Assembly: GCA_022575985.1 (NCBI GenBank)
Contig: JAKSXM010000231.1
Coordinates: 8,372,501-8,436,500 of the forward strand
Length of the DNA: 64,000 nt
Origin: Anagrus nilaparvatae
Lineage: Eukaryota > Arthropoda > Insecta > Hymenoptera > Mymaridae
Direction of reading: 5' to 3'
The notes under the pieces are model-generated. The model made no database searches, was not told where the DNA came from, and saw nothing but the letters and a program-made list of their open reading frames with translations. How positions within the stretch are numbered: the stretch's first letter is position 1; each line of letters begins with the position of its first letter. Made by a program: the position numbers and the translations under genes. Below are positions 10,371 to 21,691 of the stretch, in pieces.

Positions 10371-12995
10371 TTATTGATTTAATATTACATTCGTTAGTCG
10401 TTTGTGATCTTCAAAAGCAAGTGATTTTGTAAATATATCAGCTGGTTGATCCTTTGATCTAACCCAGTTTATCGTTATAAATTTAAGTTCCGCACATTCT
10501 TTAACGTACTCTTCTCGAGCTTCTACCATATGATTTAATTTATTATTATCCGTTTCAGTACATCTTCTAGCAGCGTTATTATCACACCATAATGGTATTG
10601 GATAAAAGCTTGTTCGTAAAATAGAGCTTATAGTTTTAAGTAATGGTATTAGATTTTGACAAGCTTCGCTCATTGCGACAAATTCAGCCTGACATGTTGA
10701 CAAGTTCACGTGAGGTTGTTTATGTACTCTCCACACAATAGAGTCACCAAAGACTTTTATTAAATAACCACAAGTGGTTCGAGATCTTTTACAGTCTCCA
10801 AGACTAGCATCAGAGTAAGCTTGTATTTCGTCTTCTAGTCCTTTAAAAGTCAAAGAGAGATTTTTCGTTCCTTTTAAATATCTCATAACTCGTTTTACCA
10901 TTTTCCAATCGTTTTCAGTTAGATTTATTTGATGTCTGCTAAGGACATTCACTGCAAATGCAATGTCAGGACGTGTAGCGTTTGCTAAATATAGAAGACT
11001 ACCTACTGCTTCTCTGTATGGTTCATTCACTCTTGTTTCAGTATCAGCTAAAGTCTTTTCGTCACTATTTTCTTCACGTGATCTTCGTTCTCTATTAGCT
11101 ACTTGAGACGTGATCATAGGTGTTCTTTGCGGATGAGAATCATGAAATTTAAATTGTTTTAAAATTTTATCGATATATTTTTCCTGACTTAGCTTCATTA
11201 CATTATTTACTTTAACATGTTTAATCGTTATACCTAAAAATTCTCGCGGTTCACCTAAATTCGTTATTTCAAATTCTTTTTCTAATTTTAAAATTACTTC
11301 GTTTAATTTATCTTCGTTATTACTAGCAATTATCATGTCATCAACATAAATTAAAAGTATTAAAAGTTTTTCATTTTCGTGCCAAATAAATAAACATGGT
11401 TCCTTTTTATTAGGTTCTAAACCTATAGATTTTAAAACAGATGTAAGTCGTTCATACCATCTTTTAGGGCTAATACGCAAACCATACAAAGCTCGTTCTA
11501 TTTTGCATACGTAATTACGTCTTTCTTCTTTTGTATAGCCAGCGCCCTCAGGGATTTCCATGTAAATTTCTTCGTCAATCGTGCCATTCAGAAACGCTGT
11601 TTTAACGTCAAGTTGACATGACTTTAGTCTGAATTTATTTATTATTGCTAATACAAGTCTAACTAGGGACAAGCGTGAAACTGGAGCATAAGTTTCCGTT
11701 AAGTCGTAAACATTTTTATCCTTAAAACCGCGAACAACTAATCGTGCTTTATATTTTGTGTTGCCAGCAGCATCACATTTTACTTTAAACAACCATCTCG
11801 AGTCAACTAAATTTAGTCGTTTGCCATTTATCATTTTATCAAGTCTTTTTACAATCGTCCAAACTTTCATTTTATTTAATGAATTTAATTCGTCTTCAGT
11901 AGCTTTAATCCAGAAACTACGTTTTTCCGATTTCATAGCTTCTTCATAAGTTATAGGGTCATCGTTTACTTTTGCTATAAGAGCATAATTTGCTTCTTCT
12001 TTAAATTCGTATACTTCATTTTTGAATATAAATAAAGCCTGAGCATCATTTGAATTTATTTCAGGGATATCAGAAAAACTTGTATCATTTAAAGGTGTGT
12101 CAATTTGTTTATTCGTATTATTTTCGTCAGTATCGTTAATTTTATTTTCAATTAATTTCTTTGGTCTACCTCTTTTTCGTTTAACTGGTTCTCCCTCCTG
12201 TTTCGAAGATGTTTCAGTGTTTACTGAATTTTCATCCTCAAATTCTAAGAACCATTTATTTTTATCAATATTTATCGTTACTTCAGGTACATCTTTAATT
12301 TGCTTTTTATTATATAAATCGCCATAGACCAATTTTACGTTAAATCTTACATGTCTACTTTCATAATATTTATTTTCTTCAGGTTTCAAAAATTGATAAC
12401 CTGATGGCGAGTAGCCTATAAAGACAACTCTTCGACCTTCATATCTAAACTTCGGACCGGTTTTTCTTTGGACTTTTATGTATGCTATGCAGCTAAATCG
12501 TTTTATTTGCTGCATATCGTAACTATGATTTGGAGCAAATTTTTCCAAAGGTACTATCATTTCGTTTGCTTTATGAGGAGTTCTGTTTTATGCATATACA
12601 GCAGCTCCTAGTGCTAAATCCCACATACTTTCGGGGAGATTAGAATCGTACATATAAGCTCTTACTTTCTTTTGGATCGTTTGGTTAAATCGTTCAGCTA
12701 CTCCGTTATGTTCAGGAGTATCCGGACAAGCCAGTTGCTGTTTAGCTCCAAGTTTAATTAATAGTTCTATCGTATAACCACCAGTATACTTTGTTCCTTG
12801 ATCTGTACGTAAGTAACAGACTTTAGCATCTCTGCCTAATAAATTCCGAGCGCTTTTAACAAAAGCTTTAAGACAATGACCAGTTTCGTCTTTCGTTTTC
12901 ATAGGAAATGCCATCGCTAACCTCGAGAAATCATCTATAAATACAGATATAAATTTGTATCCCTTAGGATAAGAACTTTGTGATATTTTACCCAT
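10371..12995 (-). pseudogene. Copia pol: integrase core, reverse transcriptase, RNase H
   Basis: Single frame with one in-frame TAA at 12588-12590. The N-terminal portion (12995-12591) is the integrase core: FIDDFSR (first Asp), [10 protein letters not shown] (second Asp) and [13 protein letters not shown] (Glu). The rest gives the Copia-specific linker, RT (CQLDVKTAFLNG, LLIYVDDMIIA with the YVDD box) and RNase H (AYSDASLGD, STCQAEFVAMSEA, CDNNAA). It ends with the usual ADIFTKSL tail. Gag, protease and the integrase zinc finger are absent. Apart from the one stop all catalytic boxes are intact, so loss is fairly recent. The ATG at 12560 after the stop is internal. Confidence 0.88.
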
Positions 12996-13012
12996 AATAT
13001 CAGAGTGTTCCC

Positions 13013-15731
13013 GATATTAAATGAAGTTATGATTTGCGCAACTGTAAATTTTTATAATTTCATCAATATTATATTAATATTTTCTAAATATCCCCTTATT
13101 TCTCTTTATACTCTTAGTAAAATGATTTCAAAATTATTAGCCAGTAATGGCAATCAGCTATATAAAAATTAAATTTACAGTTATATATTCAATGTTTTAA
13201 TTTCGAAAAAAAATTTGTTTCAGCATTCTTTGAATTTAAGAAATCATTTCGAAACATACACAAAAACTATAAGAAAGAGGTCGGAAAAGACCTCTCTCTC
13301 TTTCAATCCACTGAGATACGTCCTTAAAAAACTTAGAAGCAAATACAGAAATGCTTAACAATGACTGTATGCAACATATTAAATTTATAGAACAATTTTA
13401 TTTGTGAATGATTATTTTATGTATAGTTTAAATGTAAGTAACTTATTTTGTTCAATTTTATTTCATTTATAGGGTTTAAAAGACGTTTCTCTTTCGAGAA
13501 AATATTTTAAATAAACTTTAATGCAAAGAAACCGTGTTTAATCATGTACAAAATAAATCGTCCGTAAAAGATTTTTATTTAACTGTATTTTATCGAATTG
13601 CTGAATGTGGAGATCAATTATATAATTATAGGTAGGTATTCAACCCCAGGTACCCCCTTTCGAAAATTTAGAAATGGTTTCTTGACCTCTTGACATGCGT
13701 TGGTTAGAAAGAGGTGGTTAGTATTGTAATATTTAAATATACATACTAAATTTTGATGTATGACGTCACCAAAATGGAGCACCGTGCTTTTTCCTCTATT
13801 CACTAACCTTGATTCTTGATTTTTTTGACGATAATGATTTTTTGATTTTTTTTACTTTTTATTTTTTCACTTTTTTTGACGATTTCGCACTTAGTGTTAT
13901 TGTCTTCTGAACGATCTGGCTGCTCGAAGGACCATGGAAAACATTGGCTAATTGCTGATTGATAATAAATGGCGTGTTCAGGAAATTAGGCGACAAAATG
14001 ATATTTGACACAATGTATTTATATAATAAAAAAGTAATGTGGATTTATTGACACTAAAAAACAATGTTACTTGACGTTACCTCTCTCACATAATAATTTC
14101 ATAAAATAACGACACTTTACACAGATTAATTAATATAAAATCACTGATGATGAATTAATATAATTAAGAGTGTAATTCGCCAATTAATTGGGAAAGACAC
14201 ATAATTAACTGACTTGACGAATAAATAATAACAATTATATATATTGATAAATGACACAATAGACTTGTAAAATGATGAATTGATCGGCACGTAATTAAGA
14301 CGATGTTCAATGTGCTTCTCGTGTCGCAAGACTGATGCTGGTCAGCAAGTCAGCAAAGGGGCGGTAAAAGACGCCGGTTTAGGCGCGCGACGATTTACAT
14401 AAGATATCAAATTAATAAAATAGCGCCTGCTTGACCAACGTGGATCTTGCTACGTGAGAGCCGCGAGAAATAAAGATTGTATTTTAAACAGGAGACTTTG
14501 ATAAATCTGGGCTTAGGATAATACAGGTTTATGGACTTATAATAATATCGATTTAGGGACTTGAAATAATTCAGGTTTCGGGACTTGGAATAATATCGAT
14601 TAAGGGTTTTAGAATAATTTAGGTTTAGAGATTCAAAATAGTTTCGGTTTAGAATCTTAACAGCTAGTAAGGTGATAATTACAAATTATAAAATTAGAAA
14701 ATTGTATTTTAATATTGAGTAACGTTTGTATTATATCTAGTCCTCAGCTGAAAGTAAACATGTTCCATGCATTTAGGTTGTGTTTACACAAACCGGTTAT
14801 AAGCTTTTTTTGCTTGCTTTAGGGGATTTTGAAGGGTAAAAAAGAAGTTCTATTTTCATACTTTTTTTTCTGGCGTTCCCATTTTTTCAGTTTATAATAA
14901 TATTTTCAAAAAGGGGTTAACTGTCACATAAGAGACCTTCCTTGTTAAGAATCTTCTTGTTTTTTTTTCAGAATTCCGTGTGCGAGATCATCTTGCGACC
15001 ATGCTTTTCAAGCCTCTACTTTGTTGCTTTCCATAAATGGTACTAATCATGAGACTAAATTTTTGGTTAGTTTTTTTGAAGTTTAATAATAAATAATTAG
15101 GAAAAAAAATTTGAAAAGTCATTCATAATAAAACAGCTGAGAAATAAATTAAATATACATCGATTTATTTAATTTTCTAATCCAATGCATAACTTTAAGT
15201 AAAAATTTTGTGCATTAGTATTTGGATATAAATTATAGAAATATAGATAGAAATATTCTGTTTAGTTTACCTACAGAATTCCATAGAAATAACAAAATAT
15301 CTTTTCTTTACAGAATAATAGAAAGTTTTAATATGATTAATAAAAAAATTGATATATCTAATGGATCTGAAGTTAGTTTTATTAAAAGTTTAAAAATACA
15401 CCTTGGTAAATTTGCATAATATAAATTGTTGATACTTAAAAATATTTTATTGTATGGCTATTAAACATCTATACCTTTAATTTGAAATATTTCATTTCTA
15501 ATTGTTCAATAATATAATTATTGTGTTATATATTTAATTTTTAATTATTTTAATGTAAATACTTAAAATTTAATTTTCTTTCATATATTGTAAAATATTG
15601 TAAAAGGGTTTGCCCGTCGATTCTTTAAATGAATAAAAATACCCTGCCAACTAGCTGGCACTGAGGTTCCTCAAACAATGGGCTGTAATCTTAATTTACA
15701 ACAAATATTATTGATTACAACCCATGCAATT
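13013..15731. other. Intergenic AT-rich region
   Basis: No coding sequence recognised. Short frames of 60-65 codons at 13618-13803, 14141-14329 and 15222-15419 have no motif and match chance expectation in AT-rich DNA. A slightly GC-richer patch at about 14320-14460 and a T-rich patch at 13820-13880 stand out only by composition. A degenerate ~28-bp tandem repeat is annotated separately. Confidence 0.4.
14505..14665. repeat. Degenerate ~28-bp minisatellite
   Basis: Five to six imperfect copies of a unit like TTTAGGGACTTGAAATAATT, ending CAGG or TCGA alternately (period about 28-30 bp). The alternation of endings hints at a ~57-bp higher-order unit. Confidence 0.6.
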
Positions 15732-16548
15732 ATACATACATTTTTCGTTTTTAGTAGCTGGGAAAGTAGATTATTAAGATCATTTTGTTATTAAGAGGGC
15801 TGGATGTCAGCCATTTTTTCAGCTCTCAACCAATCAGAGACTTGGTAAAATATTAATTTTGGCCACCAAAATACGGCTTCAATTTTCAATTAAATTAAAA
15901 AAGAAAATTGCTAAATTAATCTACATAAAATGAAAAACGTGTCTCTGCTTTTCCTAGATATTACAAAATTTTCCTAATACTCAAAAAATTAAATGAAATT
16001 GCAACCCCAATGTCGTCTGCTTCACTCATTTTTTTGGTTAGATTGTACTGCAGCTTTTCTTTCATTTTTTAACTGAGAAAAAAAATTTTCTCAAACCTAG
16101 GAAAAGCAGAGCCACATTTTTCATTTTATGTAGATTAATTTGACAATTTTCTTTTTTAATTTAATTGAAAATTAAAGCCGTATTTTGGTGGCCAAAATTA
16201 GTATTTTACCTAGTCTCTGATTGGTCGAGAGCTGAAAAAATGGCTGACAAGCAGCCCTCTTAAAGTGAAAATTCTAGCGTCCATGGATTGGTCGCGCCGG
16301 CGTTAATGGATTTTAAATCATTTTTGCATAATTAAAAAGAGACAAATATAAAAAAAGCTAATTTTATTTTTTTTTATAAAATTTTATTTTATTCGAATAT
16401 ATAATTATAATCCTTAATAAAATTACAAATATTCGCTCAATTATTATAAAAAGATAGGAGTTTTTACCAGATTTTCTCAGTGTACTTCTCGCATGTGACC
16501 AATCTTCCACAACAATGATAAAAATAATAATAATAATATTTTGTAATA
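15732..16548 (+). repeat. Dispersed repeat, copy 1, carrying a foldback insertion
   Basis: The parts 15732-15794 and 16260-16548 together match the reverse complement of 24661-25084. Shared blocks are ATACATACATTTTTCG, AGTAGCTGG, AAGATCATTTTGTTATTAA, GTCCATGGATTG, CATAATTAAAAAGAGACAA, ATAGGAGTTTTTACCAGA and a terminal ATAATAATATTTTGTAATA. Between the two parts lies a TTAA-flanked foldback absent from copy 2. The 3' end with (ATA)n suggests a small non-autonomous retro-element or MITE; no coding seen. An R1-clade element begins exactly at its right end. Confidence 0.75.
15795..16259. mobile_element. Foldback MITE with ~185-bp inverted arms and TTAA target-site duplication
   Basis: The left arm (15795 to ~15960) starts GAGGGCTG and includes GTCAGCCATTTTTTCAGCTC, AACCAATCAGAGAC, TTTTGGCCACCAAAATACGG and TCTGCTTTTCCTAG. 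The right arm (~16090-16259) is its reverse complement and ends CAGCCCTC. TTAA flanks both sides (15791-15794 and 16260-16263). The other copy of the host repeat has a single TTAA at 25022-25025 with the same flanks, which proves insertion and duplication. TTAA duplication is characteristic of piggyBac-type transposases; the termini are not the usual CCC start. Confidence 0.88.
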
Positions 16549-16653
16549 ACGTACAAGGAGGAAAACTGGCAGGTAAAGGGTAGGACGAAGAAGAAACCCA
16601 GAGCCAAGAGTGCCCAACAGTCTAAGAAAACTGCTGAAAAAGTTCTTCCAAAA

Positions 16654-17409
16654 ATGGGAAGGCGCAGGTATAGGAAAAGGAAGGAAGCCTTCCAGATTAC
16701 CCCAGCGGCGGGTAAGACGTACGAGGAAACGCTCATCGATCTAAAGCGCAATATTAACCTCGAAGAAGCTGGAGCGAAGATTCACCGCGTCAGGAAAGCT
16801 CAAAATGGCAGTGTCCTGATCAAGTTGGAGGCAATCCAGGACCGCCAAAAGCTGGAAGATGCGGTAAAATTGGTAACGGGGCCTGATTCGAATGTCCGGG
16901 ATCTGATCCCAATGCTCAAGCTCGAAATTCGAGACTTGGATGGGGTCACGAAAGAGCAGGAGATACGGGAGGCCGTTGCCAAGGCTATTGGCATTGAAAA
17001 TGGTGACTCTCTCGTGGTTACCATTTTCAAAACCAAAGGCACGACTGGCCAGATGGCCATTGTGGAACTCTTGGAAGCGGACGCTTTACGCCTGGCCAAA
17101 AAGGGTAAAATCCAGATTGGCTGGGCATCGAGAAGGGTGCGACTTCGCGCGGACGTGAGGCGCTGTTTCAAGTGCCTGGGCTACGGGCATAGTCAGTATG
17201 TTTGTAAAGGTCCGGACAGAAGCAAGGCGTGCCTTAAATGTGTCGAAGATGGACATAAAAGGGCAGAATGCAGCAAGGATAAGCCTAACTGCTTCCTCTG
17301 CAAGTCCAGAAAAGATAAGTGCTCCACGGAGCACTATCCAGGAGAGGGAAACTGCCCCAGTTACCGGGAGGCTCTGGCTGTGGCGAAAAACAGGTGTCAT
17401 CGGAAATGA
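16654..17409 (+). CDS. R1-clade ORF1 (Gag-like protein with CCHC knuckles)
   Basis: 251 codons from the first ATG; the frame is actually open from 16551, so the natural N-terminus was lost with the 5' truncation. It has a basic N-terminus, a central region like that of the Gag at 1-1112 (QNGSVLIKLE, IRDLDGVTKEQEI) and C-terminal zinc knuckles CFKCLGYGHSQYVC and CLKCVEDGHKRAEC, then CFLCKSRKDKCSTEHYPGEGNC as a third, longer Cys/His cluster. The protein binds element RNA. It ends TGA at 17407-17409, overlapping the ATG of ORF2 (ATGA), an arrangement typical of coupled termination-reinitiation in R1-like elements. Confidence 0.85.
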   Translation: MGRRRYRKRKEAFQITPAAGKTYEETLIDLKRNINLEEAGAKIHRVRKAQNGSVLIKLEAIQDRQKLEDAVKLVTGPDSNVRDLIPMLKLEIRDLDGVTKEQEIREAVAKAIGIENGDSLVVTIFKTKGTTGQMAIVELLEADALRLAKKGKIQIGWASRRVRLRADVRRCFKCLGYGHSQYVCKGPDRSKACLKCVEDGHKRAECSKDKPNCFLCKSRKDKCSTEHYPGEGNCPSYREALAVAKNRCHRK

Positions 17410-20396
17410 TCAAAGTTCTCCAAGGGAACATGAGACATGCCCGGAAAGCTGGTGCACTGTTGGAGCAGATTGCCCGCGAAGAAGATTCAAATATCCTCTT
17501 ACTAAGCGAGCAATCTTACAACATGAACCACAAGTACTGGGTTTCCGATGACGCTCTCTGCTACGCCATATGGCTTCGAGGCAGAGCCCAAACGTCCCTA
17601 CCCCAGACAGGAAAAGGGAATTGCCACGTTTGGGCCAAGTGCGGAGAGAAGACTTATATAAGTTGTTATCTCTCCCCTAACGAAAGCTCAGAGGTGCTCG
17701 CTGGAAAGCTAGCCAGCAACGAGAACACGGTACGAGCGGCAACTGGTGGCGTTATCCTTGGCGGAGACTTCAATGCCAGGGCCCTTGAGTGGGGCATGCC
17801 GACGACCAACCTAAGGGGACAAATGGTACTCGAAATGGCTGCTAGATGCAAACTAGTGGTCCAGAATAGAGGAAACAGGCCCACCTACGAGAGGGCGGGG
17901 TGGGGTATCTCTATCCCAGACATAACCTTCGCAACAGAAGCTGCGTCTGGGAGAATAGGCGACTGGAGGGTGATGGATGGCGACAATGGTAGAGATCACA
18001 ACTACATTGCCTTCCGGGTAATGGAAGGAAACTCACAACGTCCTCCCTACAGGAGGCGTCCCCTTGGCTGGAATGTTTCAAAGATCGACGAGGACAAATT
18101 CGAGGAATACCTTCGAATCGAGTCAGCATCGATCCCCGATTGGCGAGGAGGGGCTACAAGCCCACGAGAGGCCGAAACCCTGGTTAAGAAAGTAACGTCT
18201 CTATTACGCGGGGCTTGCGATGCCTCGATGCCTCGCCGCAGGCCCTGGAAAGGGAGAAAACCAGTGTACTGGTGGACTCCCAAAATAGCTGAGCTCCGAA
18301 AGGAATGCCACAGGACGCGACAAAGGGCCCAGCGAGCACGGGACAGACCCGAAGCTGCTGCGCTCTCCCAGGTAAACAAGGATGCCAAACACCGGCTGGC
18401 CAAGGCCATCCGCCAAAGTAAGGCTCGATGTCTGCGTTCATTACGCGAAGACGTAAACAAGGACCCCTGGGGTCTAGGTTACTAAGTCGTAATGGGCAAG
18501 CTGAACCGGGGGACTGACAACATGATGGACGCGGAGTTGACCGAGCGGATCATTGGTGCTCTCTTCCCTGAGAGGCCCATCCGGGAAAACCCGGTAGAGG
18601 TAACACCCAGGGAGGAGGTGCCGCTGTTCAGCGCAGGCGAGATGGTCAAGGCCATAAAGGCCATGAAAAATGGCAAGGCGCCTGGGCCGGACGGGATACC
18701 GGCGGAAGTGCTCAAAAGAGCGGTCAAAGTAATCCCTGGTACCCTGTTAAGCATGTTCAATGCGTGTTTAGTGGCTGGAGTGTTCCCAAAGCAGCGGAAG
18801 GTGGCACGTCTCGTGCTCTTGAACAAGGGCAAGGGGGGAGCCCCGGACTCGCCATCATCTTACAGACCTTTGTGTATGTTAAATACCATTGGTAAGGTGA
18901 TGGAGAGCTTGCTCCGGGCAAGGCTCAGAAGGGCAATCGAGGAGGGCGGTGGTCTTTCCGAGGAGCAGCATGATTTTCATGAAGGGCATTCCATGATAGA
19001 CGCCATTCGGCGTGTCGTGGATACCGTAGAGGCTGAGAGGGAAAGGCGGCCTGCAATTCGCAAGGACGTCCTTCTGGTAACGCTGGACGTCAAAAACGCT
19101 TTCAACTCAGCCAGGTGGGATGACATGATCCGGTCCCTCGAGTACGATTTCCGGATACCCAGGTATCTGGGTAACGTACTAAAGGAATACCTGCGGGACC
19201 GGAGACTGCTCTACGACACGCTCGATGGAAGGCGTGAAAGGGTTTTGAGTGCAGGCATCGCGCAAGGTTCGGTTCTCGGACCGGACCTGTGGAATGCCTT
19301 TTACGATGGCTTGCTGCGCGTCCACCTCCCGGAAGGAGTTTCCCTGATCGGGTACGCCAACGACGTGGCCCTGACCATTACTGGCAGGGACATGGAAGTG
19401 ACCCAGGAGAGGTTGAATCTAGTCATGAGACGGATCAACCTCTGGATGGGCGATCACGGGCTCCAGCTTGCGATCCCAAAAACGGAGATCGTACTGCTGA
19501 TTTGTCGAAGGGTTCCCACCGACTTCGATGTAATTATCGACGACGGCGGAAACCCTCACACGATCCGAACCAGAACATCGGCGAAATACCTGGGAGTTCA
19601 GCTTGATAACAAGCTGACCTTCTGGGAGCAATTTCAGAGGTCGTGTGAAAAGGCAGCGTCGGCCGCATCCTCCCTGTCAAGGCTCATGGCCAACATTGGG
19701 GGACCCAAACCAGGGAAGCGAAGGCTCCTGATGTCAGTCGTCAACTCTGTCCTGCTCTACTGATCAGTAGTGTGGGCGAAGAACACAGAAACTGCCAAGT
19801 ACAGACGAAAAATACCGTCGGTACAGAGGTAAGCGGCAGTGAGGATCGCCTGCGGATACCACACGGTATCTCTAGAGGCGATCCAGGTTGTTGCTTCGGT
19901 GATACCCATTGACCTGCTAGCGTTGGAGCGGAAATTCATCTACGAGAGCGTAGATGAGCGCGAAGTGGCTTCCACTCGCGCCCGCTTCAACTCTATGAAA
20001 GCATGGAAGAAACGATGGAAAAAGAACCAAGAGAAAAATGTCCTATGGACGCGCAGACTGATCTCAGACCTGCAGGCATGGATGGGACGACAGCATGGGG
20101 AGGTGGATTTCTACCTTACCCAGTTCTTAACTGGACACGGGTACTTCCGTGTCATGTTGAAGCATTGGCATAAGGTGGCAACAAAGGAGTGCTTGCACTG
20201 TCCGGGCGTGGATGATACAGTAGAGCACACATTCTTCGAATGTGTTCGCTACTCGGAGGGGCGCCCGCCCTTCCCGATTTGGAGGCCAGAGACGGTGGTC
20301 CCGGAAATGCTACGGAGTTCTGAAATTTGGAACAAAGTAGCAGAGTACGTAAGGACCACCTTGTTGCAGAAGAAGGAGGAGGGCTTTCTATCGTAG
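17406..20396 (+). pseudogene. R1-clade ORF2: APE endonuclease, reverse transcriptase, C-terminal CCHC-like domain
   Basis: I start it at ATG 17406, which overlaps the ORF1 stop and opens MIKVLQGNMRHAR, the usual first strand of the AP-like endonuclease. Endonuclease motifs follow: QGNM, LLSEQ, LGGDFNA, IPDITFA and GRDHNYI. The RT spans about 18640-19500 with DVKNAFNSARW (motif A), AGIAQGSVLGP and motif C GYANDVAL, YAND instead of YADD. The C-terminus has CLHCPGVDDTVEHTFFEC and ends TAG at 20396. In-frame stops: TAA 18483-18485, TGA 19761-19763 and TAA 19830-19832; no frameshift is needed. The YAND change is shared with the copy at 8421-9770, so it preceded their insertion. Confidence 0.85.
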
Positions 20397-20500
20397 AGAG
20401 CTCTCCTGCCCCTAGGCAGGGGGGAAGGCAGCGGCCAGCTGCCTAGGCTGCGCGTCCCAAACTGAAGTTATACCTGAAAAGGGAGTTCCGGTTTGGGACA

Positions 20501-20819
20501 CAATTAAGTAAAATTAACATTATAAGACTCACTCAAAGAATGATGAATCTGAATTAACAGATATCTCGTGAATTGCAAATACAATTTAAACAATATTTAG
20601 GCTTGTTATCTAAATGGAATGCCATGGAGATTTTTTTGTTATACTGTGGTGTTTTACGAAGTGGTAAAAAGCTTTTGATGCCATTGTCTCGCAGACTCAG
20701 TGAGGATTACTCTTTAAAAAAAAACAAAGCTAGTATCCCACCTACATGCCACCTACATCCCACAAACAGCAGGATTTCATTTTTACCAGATTGGGACCAA
20801 TAGGCCCTTGGATGACTAC
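20501..20819. other. Intergenic, no recognised feature
   Basis: Between the R1 element and a Gypsy remnant. A 76-codon plus-strand frame (20573-20803) has no motif I recognise and may be chance. Confidence 0.35.
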
Positions 20820-21290
20820 TCTATCAGTTGGTATTTATTTTGTCATTTGAATGTTCTTGTGGAATTGAATAAACCAAAAGGCATGCGTCGGTACCAAAAT
20901 TGGACTTTCCAAAAACTGCGAAAGCCATGATATCATCATGAATCCCAATTTGGTGAAACGCTTTTTGGTTATCAATTTTCGTGATTTAGAAAGCCTTAGT
21001 TGGCCTATCAAAAATGGAGACAATATTTGGTAAAGGGTGGATTTCTTTTTGATTTACCGAATTAACTTTTCCAAGATCCACACACAATCGGTAACTGCTC
21101 TTTTTTCAGTACTAGTATTGGTGGGTTCAATAATACCGGATTTTAATAATGAATATACTGATTCATGTGCTGTTTCAAGAACTTTCGGTAAATATCTTCT
21201 CAACGGTTGTGCTATTGGCGGGTGATCTTGTAAATCAATCACATGTTTAGCTATATTTGTAGCCTTCAAGATTTAACATGGTTGTTCTAA
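20820..21290 (-). pseudogene. Gypsy reverse-transcriptase remnant
   Basis: Minus-strand fragments in two frames. The upstream part (21269-21054) reads HVIDLQDHPPIAQPLRRY, then LKSGIIEPTNTSTEKRAV, the standard N-terminal RT region of Gypsy elements (H-x-I-x-T/L-x-D...P-x-x-Q...R, then SGIIEPS). The downstream part contains a decayed KIDNQKAFHQIGI motif where Gypsy has D-L-x-S-G-Y-H-Q-I. Catalytic DD box not preserved. Old, short relic. Confidence 0.65.
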
Positions 21291-21596
21291 ATTTTCCTGA
21301 ACTAGAGTATCAACCAGTTACTTTGTTCTTCCGTAAGTACTGTTAAGCGTTCACATTTTTCCGAAAATTTGCAATCATTATTTAATTAGAACTTGACGTA
21401 TTCTGAGTATCTGAAAAAAACTGACTAACCAAACAGGCTAGACTTTTTTCTGCTCATCAATTTTGATCAAAAGTTCAGACTTGCCCTCAAAGATTACAGA
21501 GACAGTAGCATTAGACGAGCGTAAACTTCAATGAAGAAACTTTTTAAAGATTTTACCGACGTAAGTTTTTGTTGAAGCAGGTCAATTAGTGCTCGG

Positions 21597-21691
21597 GTAA
21601 CGTAATGCTATATTGACCCAAATAAAGGGCGCAATATTCAAGTAAAAATTTTCAATTATGAATCATTACGGAACTCGATTAGAAAGCTAAC
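21597..21691 (+). repeat. Gypsy LTR fragment (95 bp)
   Basis: This matches 51567-51661, the beginning of the 3' LTR of the large Gypsy element, with about three mismatches (GTAACGTAATGCTATATTGA through AGAAAGCTAAC). It stops abruptly on both sides, so it is a broken LTR piece of the same family, not a solo LTR. Confidence 0.8.

Larger units (their letters stand above)
9930..13012 (-). mobile_element. Ty1/Copia retrotransposon, 5'-truncated, with 3' LTR
   Basis: Minus-strand element. From its 3' end: an LTR beginning TGTTAAAATG at 10133, a polypurine tract AGGAGGGAG just upstream, ~230 bp of non-coding sequence, then pol (RNase H, RT, integrase) up to ~13012. There the sequence changes abruptly in the middle of the integrase and no gag, protease or 5' LTR follows. 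Without a 5' LTR the insertion cannot transpose. The LTR outer boundary is uncertain. Confidence 0.8.
16549..20500 (+). mobile_element. R1-clade LINE, nearly full length, truncated at both ends
   Basis: Plus-strand non-LTR element with ORF1 (Gag) and ORF2 (endonuclease, RT, C-terminal zinc motif), and 3' UTR to 20500. The 5' junction at 16549 lies inside an open ORF1 frame without an initiator ATG. The 3' UTR stops at GTTTGGGACA, about 210 bp before the poly(A) site seen in the sister copy at 8421. So both ends are incomplete and there is no poly(A) tail. Three in-frame stops disable ORF2. The GC content (about 55%) contrasts sharply with the surrounding DNA. Confidence 0.88.

Noticed and set aside
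14133..14160. A second CTGATGA motif (possible hammerhead core)
   Set aside because: No GAAA with a matching stem II or stem I nearby.
17911..18460. Several minus-strand frames of 70-137 codons in the LINE
   Set aside because: Antisense shadows of ORF2, expected in GC-rich coding DNA.
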